From Caldatribacterium sp964426875 (GTDB lineage: Bacteria > Atribacterota > Atribacteria > Atribacterales > Caldatribacteriaceae), in assembly GCA_964426875.1 (NCBI GenBank), contig CAYRSB010000019.1, positions 1 through 42,616 of the forward strand: a DNA stretch of 42,616 bases. The letters run 5' to 3'. Position 1 is the stretch's first letter. The number at the start of each line of letters is the position of its first letter. The notes beneath the pieces were generated by a model. That model was given only the letters and a program-made list of their open reading frames with translations, did no database searches and was not told the origin of the DNA. A program made the translations under genes and the position numbers. Of the stretch, positions 1 to 8,689 are shown piece after piece.

Positions 1-463
1 CGGCAGGTACCATATTATACCCTGGCTCATACAGTATCCCACGAATCTCTTTTGTATTCTCATAGCGGAGGTCTGGATGAGTACACCGTTCATGGTGATT
101 ATCTTTTTGGCAGGGCTTGTAAGTCTTCCCGTTGAGCCCTTTGAAGCTGCTTTGGTTGACGGTGCTTCAGGATGGCAGAGATTCCGTTACATTACTCTTC
201 CTCTTCTTGGACCTTTCATTTACATTGCCATGGTGATTCGCTCGCTCGACTTGGGACGTGCGTACGATCTTGTACGGATTATGACTGGAGGTGGGCCGGC
301 GAATCGCTCGCAAATGATCTGGACGTACACCTATAGGCTTGCTATTGAGAACAACAAATTCGGGTTTGGAACAGCAGCCTCTTTTGTGAGTGTGGCGATA
401 TCGTTCTTCTTTGTGGTGTACCTGTTTACCCAGCTTTTACGTAGCAGGCGAGAGGTTTACTGA
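1..463 (+). CDS. Sugar ABC transporter permease, MalF-type (5' truncated)
   Basis: The reading frame is open from base 2, so the gene starts before the window. The ATG at 77 is internal: upstream codons in the same frame still read as permease sequence. The visible part is the C-terminal half of a binding-protein-dependent sugar permease with hydrophobic segments and the cytoplasmic EAA loop (EAALVDGAS, then a conserved Gly and ITLPLL). That loop docks the ATPase subunit. TGG before ATG 77 gives the usual VW-x-TPFM context of MalF/UgpA proteins. The downstream permease starts four bases after this stop, so the two form an inner-membrane heterodimer encoded by one operon. The binding protein and ATPase genes are not in the window. 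The substrate cannot be told from sequence. Confidence 0.9.
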   Translation, partial: GRYHIIPWLIQYPTNLFCILIAEVWMSTPFMVIIFLAGLVSLPVEPFEAALVDGASGWQRFRYITLPLLGPFIYIAMVIRSLDLGRAYDLVRIMTGGGPANRSQMIWTYTYRLAIENNKFGFGTAASFVSVAISFFFVVYLFTQLLRSRREVY

Positions 464-466
464 ACC

Positions 467-1318
467 GTGCTTGAGTACCGCTGGAAGAAAAAGCTCAAGA
501 GAGAGGTTCTGAACGTTTCGGTTTTTGTGCTCGTTTTTGTCTTCTTTCTTCCGGTTATATGGATTATCCTCACTTCTATGCGGCCAGAAATTGAGGTTAA
601 TGCTCGTCCCCCGGTGTGGGTTCCTCAGCACATTACTTTTGACTCTTTTGCCAAGCTCTTCGGAGGGCGGCATGCTGAGAAATCGGTCCCCTTTTACGAC
701 TACTTCAGAAATTCCCTGCTTGTCTCTGCGATGAGCACTGCATTTACACTTGTATTTGGAACGCTTGCAGGCTACAGCTTTTCCCGCTTTCAGATGGGTA
801 ATACCGTTTTTCTCGGCATGATGCTTGCTCGCTCAATCCCTGGGATAGCGATAAGCTTGCCCCTTTTTCTCATTTTTGCTCGTTTGGGCCTTGTGGATAA
901 AAGGACCGGACTCATTATTGTCTATACGGCTATGAATGTTCCCTTCACGACCTGGCTGATGCAGGGATTTTTTAAGGATATTCCTGAAACCCTTGATGAG
1001 GCAGCACAGATTGATGGTTGTTCTCGATGGCAGGCTTTCCTTAAAATTGACATTCCCCTTGCCCTACCGGGCCTTGCAGCGAGTGGGATTTTCGTGTTTC
1101 TAACTTCTTGGAATGAGTTTCAAATCGCCAGCGTTCTTACCCGGACTCCTGCTTCAAAGACCTTCCCGGTGGGTCTTTACGACTTCACCGAACAATTCGT
1201 CATGGACTGGCGAGGCATGTGTGCCATGTCTGTTGTTATGCTTGTTCCTGCAGTGGTTTTTGTACTTCTTACCCAGAGACAGCTTATCCGTGGACTTACT
1301 TTTGGGGCTTTCAAGTGA
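467..1318 (+). CDS. Sugar ABC transporter permease, MalG-type
   Basis: A 283-residue inner-membrane protein with an N-terminal membrane segment after a basic start (residues about 10-35) and further hydrophobic segments. It has a C-terminal EAA loop (DEAAQIDGCSRWQAF) followed by the PLALPG stretch typical of MalG/UgpE permeases. Length matches the family, usually 270-290. The start is GTG 467, three bases after the stop of the preceding permease, so translation is probably coupled. This subunit pairs with the upstream MalF-like one. No terminator is visible in the short gap before the convergent kinase gene at 1374. The substrate is unknown; the neighbouring sugar kinase suggests a carbohydrate, but that is inference. 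Confidence 0.92.
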   Translation: MLEYRWKKKLKREVLNVSVFVLVFVFFLPVIWIILTSMRPEIEVNARPPVWVPQHITFDSFAKLFGGRHAEKSVPFYDYFRNSLLVSAMSTAFTLVFGTLAGYSFSRFQMGNTVFLGMMLARSIPGIAISLPLFLIFARLGLVDKRTGLIIVYTAMNVPFTTWLMQGFFKDIPETLDEAAQIDGCSRWQAFLKIDIPLALPGLAASGIFVFLTSWNEFQIASVLTRTPASKTFPVGLYDFTEQFVMDWRGMCAMSVVMLVPAVVFVLLTQRQLIRGLTFGAFK

Positions 1319-1373
1319 GGTTGATTTTTCTGAAGAATCCGAGTGAGGGCTTGATGGAGTCGGTCTTTGCAAA

Positions 1374-2333
1374 TCACCCGCTGGAAGAAATTGTGGGACA
1401 CGTTTTCATGAAGTTAAGTATCTCTTCTTTCCTCTTTATCCCCGCCGTTGTTCCGATCTCCATAATGCAGTGGGCGGCGACCGCGTTGGCCAACTGTGCA
1501 CACTGATAGGTGGTAAGACCCTCAATGAGTCCGGCTATAAATCCTGCACAGAAGGCGTCTCCGACTCCGGAAGTGTCCACTACCTGCTCGACTCTATAGG
1601 CAGGCACAAAGAAAGACGCCCGATCTGCGGTAGAGTGCACGTAGCACCCCTCTTCTCCTAACTTGATCACCACGTTCTCCACCCCTTGGGCGATGAAGAA
1701 TCGTGCCATGCTTTCGGGGTCGCTGTGGTCACTCAGTTCCTTGGCTTCTTCGAAGCTGGGCATGAACCAGTGGACATAGGGTAGGGTGTCGCGGATTTTC
1801 CAGAACCACTGTCCGCTCCAATCCCAAGCAGTGTCCATGCATATCAAAAGTCCTGCATCCCGAGCAAATCGGGAGAGCTTAGTGGCTCCTTCACCATCGA
1901 AGCGAGGCAAAAGGAGGGCTCCAGCGATGAAGAGTACTTTTGAGGATCGTACAAGGGCAAGATTAACGTCTTCGTAGGTAAAGAGGGTATTAGTTCCCAG
2001 GCAGTGGAGAATCGAGCGTTCTCCAGAATAGTCGATGAAGACCACGGAGGCCGATGTTTGAGCGTGGGGATCAATCGCCAAACCTTCGGTGTTGACCCCT
2101 TCTTCCTGGAGTACCTCAAGGAGATGCTTTCCGAAACCGTCATTCCCGATTTTGCCGATGAAGGCACTGGTGATGCCTAATCGGGAGAGAGCAATTGCTG
2201 CGTTGGTTGCACATCCACCTACCTGCAGTTGCAGTGTCTCGACGGTTTCAAGCTTTCCCCGCTTTGGGATTTTGCAGACGGTTTTGGCCAGCACATCAAC
2301 GCAGGTGACACCCACACATGCTACCTCTGGCAC
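1374..2333 (-). CDS. PfkB-family carbohydrate kinase
   Basis: Cytoplasmic ATP-dependent sugar kinase of the ribokinase/PfkB superfamily. Visible signatures are the N-terminal glycine motif (VGGCATNAAIALSRLG) that closes over the sugar and the C-terminal DTSGVGDAF motif, which holds the anion hole and catalytic Asp. I chose GTG at 2333 (319 residues) because a purine-rich site (AAGGAAG) sits 7 bases upstream and the resulting N-terminus begins at the first family strand (PEVACVGV). An ATG at 2414 is in frame but its extension looks non-coding and overlaps the promoter region. The substrate could be fructose, a deoxy-sugar acid or a ribose-like sugar; sequence alone does not decide. It is divergent from the 2-oxoacid dehydrogenase operon, so the two may share control. 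Confidence 0.9.
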   Translation of the reverse strand: MPEVACVGVTCVDVLAKTVCKIPKRGKLETVETLQLQVGGCATNAAIALSRLGITSAFIGKIGNDGFGKHLLEVLQEEGVNTEGLAIDPHAQTSASVVFIDYSGERSILHCLGTNTLFTYEDVNLALVRSSKVLFIAGALLLPRFDGEGATKLSRFARDAGLLICMDTAWDWSGQWFWKIRDTLPYVHWFMPSFEEAKELSDHSDPESMARFFIAQGVENVVIKLGEEGCYVHSTADRASFFVPAYRVEQVVDTSGVGDAFCAGFIAGLIEGLTTYQCAQLANAVAAHCIMEIGTTAGIKRKEEILNFMKTCPTISSSG

Positions 2334-2369
2334 CAGTATGCTTCCTTTCGGCTTTTTGGCCGCGATTAA

Positions 2370-2398
2370 ATTATATATCGTGGTCCATTTTTTGTGTC
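2370..2398 (-). promoter_or_regulatory. Candidate promoter for the sugar kinase
   Basis: On the minus strand a perfect -10 box TATAAT (plus 2370-2375) lies 17 bp from a weak -35 box GACACA (plus 2393-2398, three matches to TTGACA). It overlaps the oppositely directed candidate promoter of the E1 operon, so the two may interfere with one another or share a regulator. Judged from sequence only. Confidence 0.45.
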
Positions 2399-2420
2399 CT
2401 GGTTCAGCGTACAATATAAA
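2392..2420 (+). promoter_or_regulatory. Candidate promoter for the 2-oxoacid dehydrogenase operon
   Basis: A -35-like TTGTGT (2392-2397), a 17-bp spacer and a -10 TATAAA (2415-2420) lie 40 bp before the GTG start at 2460. The -10 is good and the -35 is weak. It overlaps the divergent kinase promoter. Confidence 0.4.
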
Positions 2421-2459
2421 GGGCAGAGACTCCAGAGAACAAAGGGGGCAGGAAAATCT

Positions 2460-3381
2460 GTGGAACGGGATCGAGAGCGGATACTCAAGATGTATGAGCT
2501 GATGTATCTCACCAGGAAGTATGAAGAGACGGTGAATTTTCTCTTTCTTCAGGGGAAGCTTCCCGGGACAATTTGACCTGCGGAAGGATGACTATGTGCT
2601 CTCTACGCATCGGCCTGCAGGACACGCCCTGGCCAAAGGAGTGTCTTTGCACTCCATGATGGCCGAGGTGTTTGGAAAGTCAACCGGTTGCTGTGGAGGC
2701 AAGGGAGGATCTATGCACATCGGGGATATCGAGGTGGGGATGCCTCCGGCAACTGCCATCGTGGGGGCAGGTCTTCCCATCGCTGTGGGAATAGGGCTGG
2801 CCTGTAAGATGAGGAAAACCGACAACGTGGTGGTGTGTTTTTTTGGCGATGGGGCGACGAATACCGGGGCTTTTCACGAGGCACTCAATGGAGCAGCCAT
2901 TTGGAATGTTCCGGTGATTTTTGCCTGTGAGAACAACCTCTATGCTGCTTCGACTCGTGTGGATAAGGTTATGAAGGTCGAAAACATTGCCGACCGTGCT
3001 TTTGCCTATGGCATCCCGGGTGAAGTCGTAGATGGAATGGATGTGTTTGCCGTGAATGAAGCGGCACGGAGAGGTATAGAAAGGGCCCGAAGGGGTGAGG
3101 GTCCTACTTTGCTAGAGTTGAAGACCTACCGTTTTTGCGGGCACTCCCGGACCGACCCGTGTACATATCGAAATAAGGAGGAAGAAAGACTCTGGCTGGA
3201 AAAAGACCCTATAAAGAGACTGAGAGAGTTTGTCCTTTCCCAGGGCATTGCTGGGGAGAGGGAACTTCAAGAAGTGGAGAAGAAAGTGGTCGAGCGTATA
3301 GAAGAGAGCGTGACGTGTGCCCTCTCTTCTCCTGATCCTGAGCCGGGAGAGGCCTTGAGGCATGTTTTCTACGGAGAGTGA
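2460..3381 (+). CDS. 2-oxoacid (pyruvate/acetoin-type) dehydrogenase E1 alpha, frame-disrupted
   Basis: Thiamine-diphosphate-dependent E1 alpha of a pyruvate/acetoin/branched-chain 2-oxoacid dehydrogenase complex. The start is GTG 2460, behind a GGGGGCAGG ribosome site; the N-terminus (ERILKMYELMYLTRKYEE) matches the family. The frame runs to TGA at 2574-2576 right after LPGTI and resumes from about 2578 (LRKDDYVLSTHRP). The segment normally between these points, about 16 residues with the G-Q-E-A-V-A-V-G motif, is missing. The junction implies loss of 47 or 50 bases. The rest is intact, including the TPP/Mg motif GDGATNTGAFHEALN with its ENN end (about 2845-2937). It is either a genuine deletion mutant or an assembly error. 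E1 beta follows six bases after the stop. Confidence 0.85.
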
Positions 3382-3387
3382 AGAAAG

Positions 3388-4406
3388 ATGGCAAAGATGA
3401 CTCTTGCAGAGGCTATACGACAGGCGATCCGGGAGGAAATGAAAAGAGACCCAACGGTTTTTTGCATTGGCGAGGACATCGGAATCGAGGGGGGCTTTGG
3501 AGGGCCTTTCACCGTTACTTTAGGATTGGCAGAGGAGTTTGGACACGAACGAATCATTGATACCCCTGTTTCAGAGATTCTTATCGCTGGGGCAGCCATT
3601 GGGGCGGCGATCGCAGGCATGCGACCCATTGCTGAGGTGCAGTACGCCGATTTCATCTTTTGCATGATGGACCAGGTTGTCAACCAGGCGGCCAAGATGA
3701 CGTACATGTCCGGTGGCAAAATCAAGGTTCCCATAGTCTTGCGGGCTCCGGTGGGAGCAACAACAAGAGGAGCACAACATGCACAGAGCATTGAAGGGTT
3801 TTTCACCCATGTGCCGGGTCTTAAGGTGATATGCCCGGCCACTCCTTACGATGCAAGGGGACTCATCAAGACGGCATAAGGGATGACAACCCGGTCTTGG
3901 TGTTGGAGCACAAGCTTCTCTATAGGAGTAAGGGAGCAAGGTTAGAGAAATCGTCTCTCCATTTGGTGGAGGAGGTACCCGAGGAGAAATACTTGATTCC
4001 TTTTGGAAAGGCAGTGGTGAGGAGAGAGGGCCAGGATGTCACCATCGTGGCCAACCTTCTCATGATGTATAGAGCACTTGAAGCGGCAGAAATCCTTGAA
4101 AAGGATGGAATAAGTATGGAAGTCATCGACCCACGGACCCTGGTTCCCTTCGATTACGAGACAGTCGTCAATTCGGTGGCAAAGACGGGAAGGCTTATCA
4201 TCGTGGAGGAGGACACAAGGAGGAACGGCTGGGGAGCAGAGGTAGCAGCCCAGATCACTGAAGAAGCCTTCTATTACCTTGATGCTCCGGTGAGGAGGGT
4301 GGCCACCTACGATGTGCCCATTTCCTTCGCTCCGCTCTTAGAGAGTTACGTGGTGCCCTCGGTGGAACGAATTGTGCAGGAAGTCCGTAGCCTTGTGAAG
4401 GCTTAG
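3388..4406 (+). CDS. 2-oxoacid dehydrogenase E1 beta, one-base frameshift
   Basis: Transketolase-like beta subunit that completes the E1 active site. The first frame from ATG 3388 reads ...GLIKTA and stops at TAA 3877-3879. The protein continues in the next frame as IRDDNPVLVLEHKLLY and on to the TAG at 4404-4406. Restoring one base (GC-ATAAGG, probably GCC) gives about 339 residues, close to the 325-340 usual for the family. Recognisable features are the E-D-I-G motif near residue 30, the DTPVSE segment and the C-terminal transketolase domain with VVEED near its middle. The gene lies directly after E1 alpha and before the aldolase-like gene, with no room for a promoter. The frameshift may be a sequencing error. 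Confidence 0.88.
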
Positions 4407-4421
4407 AGGGGAATGGTAACT

Positions 4422-5330
4422 ATGTCACTTGTCTCTGTGAAACAGCTGGTACGTCATGCATGGGAAAATAAGTATGCGGTGGGGTATTTTGAGTCCTGGA
4501 ATCTGGAGTCTACCTTAGCAGTGGTGGATGCAGCGGAAAAGATGCATGCTCCGGTCATCATAGGATTTAACGGAGGTTTTTTGGCGCATGAAGGAAGAAA
4601 GGTGAAAGAAAATGTTGTTCATTATGCTGCCATGGCCTTGGCCATCGCGACAGGGGCTCGGGTTCCGGTAGGACTTCTGCTTAACGAGTGTCGGGATGTT
4701 GTCACGGCGATTCAGGGATTACTGGCTGGCTTCAACGGAGTGATGTACGTCAATGAGGAAGCTTCGCTTGAGGAGGAAATCTCCACGGTACGGTTCATCA
4801 CCCAGATTGCCCATTGCTGTGACATATACGTGGAGGGAGAGGTGGGTAGATTGCCTGCAGCAGGTGTGTGGCAGGGTGCGGTGGAGGAGGGGGAACTGAC
4901 CGATCCGGAAACGGCGGCCCGTTTTGTGCGTGAGACCGGGGTTGATGCACTTTCCATTTCGGTGGGCAATGTACACGTTCTTTTGAAGGGCAAGGCTCGC
5001 CTGCGACACGACCTCATTCGGGCAATCAGTGAGCGGGTGAACGTTCCTCTCGTTTTGCATGGTGGGACAGGCATTGCCAAAGAGGACATCCAGGAAGCGA
5101 TACTGTTGGGAGTTAGCAAAGTCAACGTGGGCACCGTTTTGAAGAAGACCTTTGTGAATTCCCTGAGGGACTCTCTGAGTAACTTGGACACCGAAAATGT
5201 CGATTTCCACGCGTTGGTAGGTGGGGGTGAAGAGGACGATTTTCTGAGCCGGGCAAGGATGGATATGGCCGACGAAGTCGTAAGGCTTATCAGAATTTTT
5301 GGAAGCGACGGCAAGGCCGATCTGTGGTGA
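4422..5330 (+). CDS. Class II aldolase-family protein with altered active site
   Basis: A 302-residue protein of the class II fructose/tagatose-bisphosphate aldolase family (FbaA/KbaY/GatY). Family features are the N-terminal helix-strand (YAVGYFESWNLESTLAV), the glutamate segment VEGEVGRL, an NVHVL segment aligned to a zinc-ligand His region, and the C-terminal LHGGTGI plus VNVGT phosphate loop. The place where classical members have a catalytic Asp and zinc-binding His (H-L-D-H) here reads LLLNECRD, so those residues look like Asn and Glu. The chemistry may therefore differ from a standard aldol cleavage. ATG 4422 is preferred over ATG 4413 because the GAGGGG site ends 10 bases upstream of it but only one base from the first. 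It sits between E1 beta and E2, which is unusual. Confidence 0.85.
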   Translation: MSLVSVKQLVRHAWENKYAVGYFESWNLESTLAVVDAAEKMHAPVIIGFNGGFLAHEGRKVKENVVHYAAMALAIATGARVPVGLLLNECRDVVTAIQGLLAGFNGVMYVNEEASLEEEISTVRFITQIAHCCDIYVEGEVGRLPAAGVWQGAVEEGELTDPETAARFVRETGVDALSISVGNVHVLLKGKARLRHDLIRAISERVNVPLVLHGGTGIAKEDIQEAILLGVSKVNVGTVLKKTFVNSLRDSLSNLDTENVDFHALVGGGEEDDFLSRARMDMADEVVRLIRIFGSDGKADLW

Positions 5331-5339
5331 GGTGGAGAT

Positions 5340-6503
5340 ATGGTTTCTGAGGTAGTCATGCCCTTGGTGGGTCAAATCAGTAAAGATCTGCGCATCGTCA
5401 GGTGGTGCAAGAAGATTGGAGAGCGGGTTCGCAAAGGAGAACCCCTGCTTGAGGTGGAGACCGACAAAGCCGTTATGGAGATAGAGAGTTATCGGGATGG
5501 AGTACTCCTTGCCATCCTTCATGGAGACGGGGCAGTCGTGCCCGTTGGCGAAGTTATCGCCTATATCGGTGAGGAAGACGAATTGCCCCCCAAGGTTACA
5601 GAGGAAGAGAGGGAGAGTAGAGAGGTAGCCAGGCCCGAGAAACCGAGAGTGCAAGCCGTGGTTCGACGAAAAGGCGGGATTCTTGCTTCCCCTCTGGCAA
5701 GGCGCATTGCCCGGGATCACAATATCACCGTTGAGGAGATTGCCTCGTTCTTCTCCAAGAATGTAGTAGAAAAAGAAGACGTGCTTCGTTACCTGGAGAG
5801 AAAGAAGGAAAGCGAAGCAGAAGAATATTATTATCTGGAGCTTTCCCCTCTGCGAAAAGTCATCGTCCAGCGTGTGACGGAGAGTGCATTTTCAGTTCCT
5901 CAGTACACCATTTCCATCGACGTGGACATGTCTGCCTGCATCATTTTGAAGGAGCGCTGTGGTGAGGAGATAGCCTATCATGACATTATCATGAAATGCG
6001 CTGCCTTGGCCATTGAGAGGTACCCACTCGTCAATGCCACCTTTGAGGATGAGAGAATCAAAGTGTACACCCGGGTCAATTTTGGCCTGGCAGTCAGTGT
6101 AGAGGGTGGCGTGGTTATCCCGGTGATCAGGGATGTTGGCCGGAAGGACCTTGCTCAGATTGCCAAGGAGAGCGCTGAAAAGATTGCCAGAGCAAGAAGC
6201 AACACCCTGACGCCTGGTGACATGTCTTCTGGCACCATAACCCTTTCGAATCTCGGTATGTATGGCGTCGACCGCTTCACCGCTCTCGTCCACAAGCCGG
6301 AGAGCTGTATCCTGGCCGTGGGACAGATTACTGAGCGCTTGGTGTGGAAGGAAGGGCAGGTCGTGCCTCGACCCATAGTGACCATAACTGCTTCTTTCGA
6401 TCATCGGACGGTAGATGGGGCCTATGGAGCAGGGTTTTTGCATGAACTTAAGGGTTTCCTGGAGAACCCGTGGTTTCTTCTTTCTCGAGCAGACCACCTA
6501 TGA
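5340..6503 (+). CDS. 2-oxoacid dehydrogenase E2, dihydrolipoyl acyltransferase
   Basis: Core of the dehydrogenase complex; it carries the acyl group on lipoyl-lysine and passes it to CoA. Order along 387 residues: one lipoyl domain (1-75, lipoylation site in VETDKAVMEIES), a charged linker, a peripheral subunit-binding domain (about 115-150, ASPLARRIARDHNI), a second linker, and the catalytic domain (about 165-387) with the active-site motif DHRTVDGA near the C-terminus. Length and single lipoyl domain match compact bacterial E2 proteins. A ribosome site GGTGGAGA precedes ATG 5340. It is the last gene of the E1 operon. No dihydrolipoamide dehydrogenase (E3) is in the window, so E3 must be supplied from elsewhere. 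Confidence 0.93.
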   Translation: MVSEVVMPLVGQISKDLRIVRWCKKIGERVRKGEPLLEVETDKAVMEIESYRDGVLLAILHGDGAVVPVGEVIAYIGEEDELPPKVTEEERESREVARPEKPRVQAVVRRKGGILASPLARRIARDHNITVEEIASFFSKNVVEKEDVLRYLERKKESEAEEYYYLELSPLRKVIVQRVTESAFSVPQYTISIDVDMSACIILKERCGEEIAYHDIIMKCAALAIERYPLVNATFEDERIKVYTRVNFGLAVSVEGGVVIPVIRDVGRKDLAQIAKESAEKIARARSNTLTPGDMSSGTITLSNLGMYGVDRFTALVHKPESCILAVGQITERLVWKEGQVVPRPIVTITASFDHRTVDGAYGAGFLHELKGFLENPWFLLSRADHL

Positions 6504-6583
6504 GCACGGACCAATCAAAAGATGAGCTTGCCACCCGTCGACCTTTTGGATTTGTGATTCTTCCTTAATCGGGTGATGGCACA

Positions 6584-8187
6584 ATGCTTGCAACATTAAA
6601 GGCTTTTTGGAGCCGTATCGTTATCGGCCTTGCCCTTTCCACTATGAGCGCAATTCTTTTAATCCTATCCTTCCACCCTATAATCTCTGGCCCTTTGTCT
6701 GGGTAGGGTTTGTGCCCATGATGGTTGCCCAATTCCGTGTTATGCCAAGAAAGGTTTCCAGCCTGGCCTCAGCCATCGCCATCGGCAGCTGGTTGGGTGG
6801 CTACCTTGTTCCTATCTTTGCCGGCAGTGGTCTCTACATGACCTGGCTTCCGCTCGTCATCGGGAGCATTGTCCTCCTTGCCGGCAGCGGTGTACGGGCC
6901 TTCCATGAGCGTACCGGTTACCGCTTTTTCGTCCTGTATGGTACATTCACCTGGGTTGGTCTTGAGATGGTTCGCAGCTTCATCCCTATTATGGGTACAT
7001 GGGGGTTTGTGGCCAACACGCTCTACAGCTAACNNNNNNNNNNNNNNNNNNNNNNNNNNNNNNNNNNNNNNNNNNNNNNNNNNNNNNNNNNNNNNNNNNN
7101 NNNNNNNNNNNNNNNNNNNNNNNNNNNNNNNNNGTTTGTGGCCAACACGCTCTACAGCTAACCCTGGTTGATCCAGCCGGTGAGCGTTTTTAGCATCTTT
7201 GGTCTTGGTTTACTCATCATGTCCGTTAATTATGGAATTGGGCTGGTTGTGCTCTACCTTTTCGACAAACTCTGGAAACTGGACGCAGGTATTCCAGAAA
7301 TTTCCGCCCGCTCGGTGCACCGTTGGAGCGCAGGTGTGTTGGTGTGTCTTGGGGCCTGGATTGCTCTTAGCCTAGTTCTTTTGAATACCTCGGCGACGGA
7401 TACTACCTCAGTGCGTGCGGCAGCACTGCACTACGATGCCGGTGTACCCTGGAGCGGAGTAGAGAGATTCGGTGACTTGACGCGCCAGGCTGCCCCTCAG
7501 GGGGCACAGGTTATTGTCTGGCCGGAGACGGCCATCGAGGACGACCCGAGGGTGACGAACACTGCCGAGTTTCGACAACTGGCAGCCGAGACTAATGCTT
7601 ATCTGGCACTGGGCTACTTTGTCGAAGTGAACGGAAAGGGTTGGCGCAACGAGGTTACCGTCTTAGCTCCTGAAGGTCGATTCCTGGGTGTCTATGGCAA
7701 AGACTAACCTGTGGTTTTTGCCAGGGAGACCAGCTTAACGCGCGGTACCTACCCGTTGTACGATACACCGTTTGGTAGAATCGGTACCATCATTTGCTAT
7801 GATCTTGATTTCACCGACACAACTCGCAGGGTTACCCGCAATGGGGCACAACTCATCTTGGTGCCCTCTCACGATTGGCCTGCCATTGCAACGAAGCATT
7901 ATACCCATCTTGTTTTCCGTGCTGTTGAGAACCGCGTTGCTATGGCCAAAGCAGACAACAGTGGCAATGATTCGGTTATCATTGACCCTTATGGACGGGT
8001 TATCGCCGGTGCAATTACACCTGGAGGCGATAGAGTAGGACAGGTGGTAATTGCCGACGTAGCTCTTGGTACAGGTCGTTCACCCGCTGTTCGCTTGGGT
8101 GACTGGATGGGTTGGGTTGCCCTGGCTGGGACGGTGTTCTTCATCGTGTATGATCTGGTGACGAAGGCCAAGACAAAGCACAAATAG
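6584..8187 (+). pseudogene. Apolipoprotein N-acyltransferase-like gene, disrupted
   Basis: Coding remnant with an N-terminal membrane part and a C-terminal nitrilase-type domain, as in Lnt, which acylates lipoproteins at the outer face of the inner membrane. From ATG 6584 the frame is membrane-like. A one-base loss near 6672-6676 (TTCC/ACC, likely TTCCC) shifts it, after which PPYNLWPFVWVGFVP is readable. TAA at 7030-7032, a 100-N gap and a second TAA at 7705-7707 also interrupt it. The nitrilase triad is visible: Glu in WPETA, Lys in YGKD just before the second stop, Cys in ICYDLD. A final membrane segment (VALAGTVFFIVYDLV) ends the protein. Removing the duplicated gap flank and restoring one base gives 491 codons plus stop, a normal length. 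It could be a true pseudogene or poor sequence. Confidence 0.75.
7034..7133. other. Assembly gap of 100 N
   Basis: One hundred unknown bases. The 29 bases before the gap (7005-7033) are identical to the 29 after it (7134-7162), so the two contigs probably overlap and the gap may have no real length. The translated frame is continuous if one copy is removed. Confidence 0.95.
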
Positions 8188-8431
8188 AGAAGGCATTCTC
8201 TGCATAAATTGTTGCCCTATACCTGACCTCTTCGTCAGGAAGTAAGAAAAATCTCTATTCTCAGGCACCTTTGAGACTTCCCACGTCTTCTTGTGAAATC
8301 CTTCAAAGAGTCGGTCTTTCTGAGGTTACGCTCTTTTCTCTTCAGTACGTCCCTGTTTTTGTGTTTCTCGGCGTTGAAGGGCACCCCAGGCAGTCCGGGA
8401 GTTGTCAAAGCCTTTATGGAACAAATAAAAA
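8188..8431. other. Intergenic stretch without a recognisable gene
   Basis: About 240 bases between the Lnt-like gene and tRNA-Lys. A weak hairpin (GAGAAGGCATTCTC) follows the Lnt stop. The minus strand has an open frame running through the tRNA, but it lacks a ribosome site and family likeness. The bases after the tRNA 3' end on the minus strand are T-rich and could terminate the tRNA transcript. Confidence 0.5.
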
Positions 8432-8509
8432 TGGTAGGCCGTGCAGGACTTGAACCTGCAACCCACTGATTAAGAGTCAGTTGCTCTGCCAGAATTGAGC
8501 TAACGGCCC
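8432..8509 (-). tRNA. tRNA-Lys (anticodon CTT)
   Basis: A complete cloverleaf on the minus strand: acceptor stem GGGCCGT/ACGGCCT, D-stem GCTC/GAGC, anticodon stem ACTGA/TCAGT with loop CTCTTAA giving anticodon CTT, T-stem GCAGG/CCTGC with TTCAAGT loop, discriminator A and an encoded CCA (plus 8432-8434). It reads AAG lysine codons. A strong promoter lies just upstream. Confidence 0.95.
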
Positions 8510-8523
8510 ACCAGGCAAGGTAG

Positions 8524-8552
8524 AATATACTATGCGAAGGAAGAGGTGTCAA
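8524..8552 (-). promoter_or_regulatory. Promoter of tRNA-Lys
   Basis: On the minus strand TTGACA (plus 8547-8552) and TATATT (plus 8524-8529) are separated by 17 bp and lie 15 bp before the tRNA 5' end. This is a near-consensus housekeeping sigma promoter. Confidence 0.8.
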
Positions 8553-8617
8553 GGGGTCTTATGGAACCTTGGTGTAATTTGAGCCAGAGAAATAAATTGT
8601 GGGTTTTCTGGAAAGGC

Positions 8618-8646
8618 TTGACAGAGAAGGGTCTTCTTGGGATGAT
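8618..8646 (+). promoter_or_regulatory. Candidate promoter of the thioredoxin-like gene
   Basis: A perfect TTGACA (8618-8623), 17 bp, then GATGAT (8641-8646, four of six matches), 43 bp before the ATG at 8690. Confidence 0.55.
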
Positions 8647-8689
8647 TCTATTGGTTTAATAAACATAGTAGGAAAAGGAGTGAGAGACG

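Noticed and set aside
2334..2414. ATG 2414 as start of the sugar kinase
   Set aside because: The extension does not match the family and covers the promoter; GTG 2333 has a well-placed site.
6584..8187. Genetic code with TAA read as glutamine
   Set aside because: Genes at 11722, 16115 and 29070 end with TAA at normal lengths, so TAA is a stop here; local error or decay is simpler.
8235..8552. Minus-strand open frame of about 105 codons through tRNA-Lys
   Set aside because: It runs across the tRNA, has no ribosome site and shows no family likeness.
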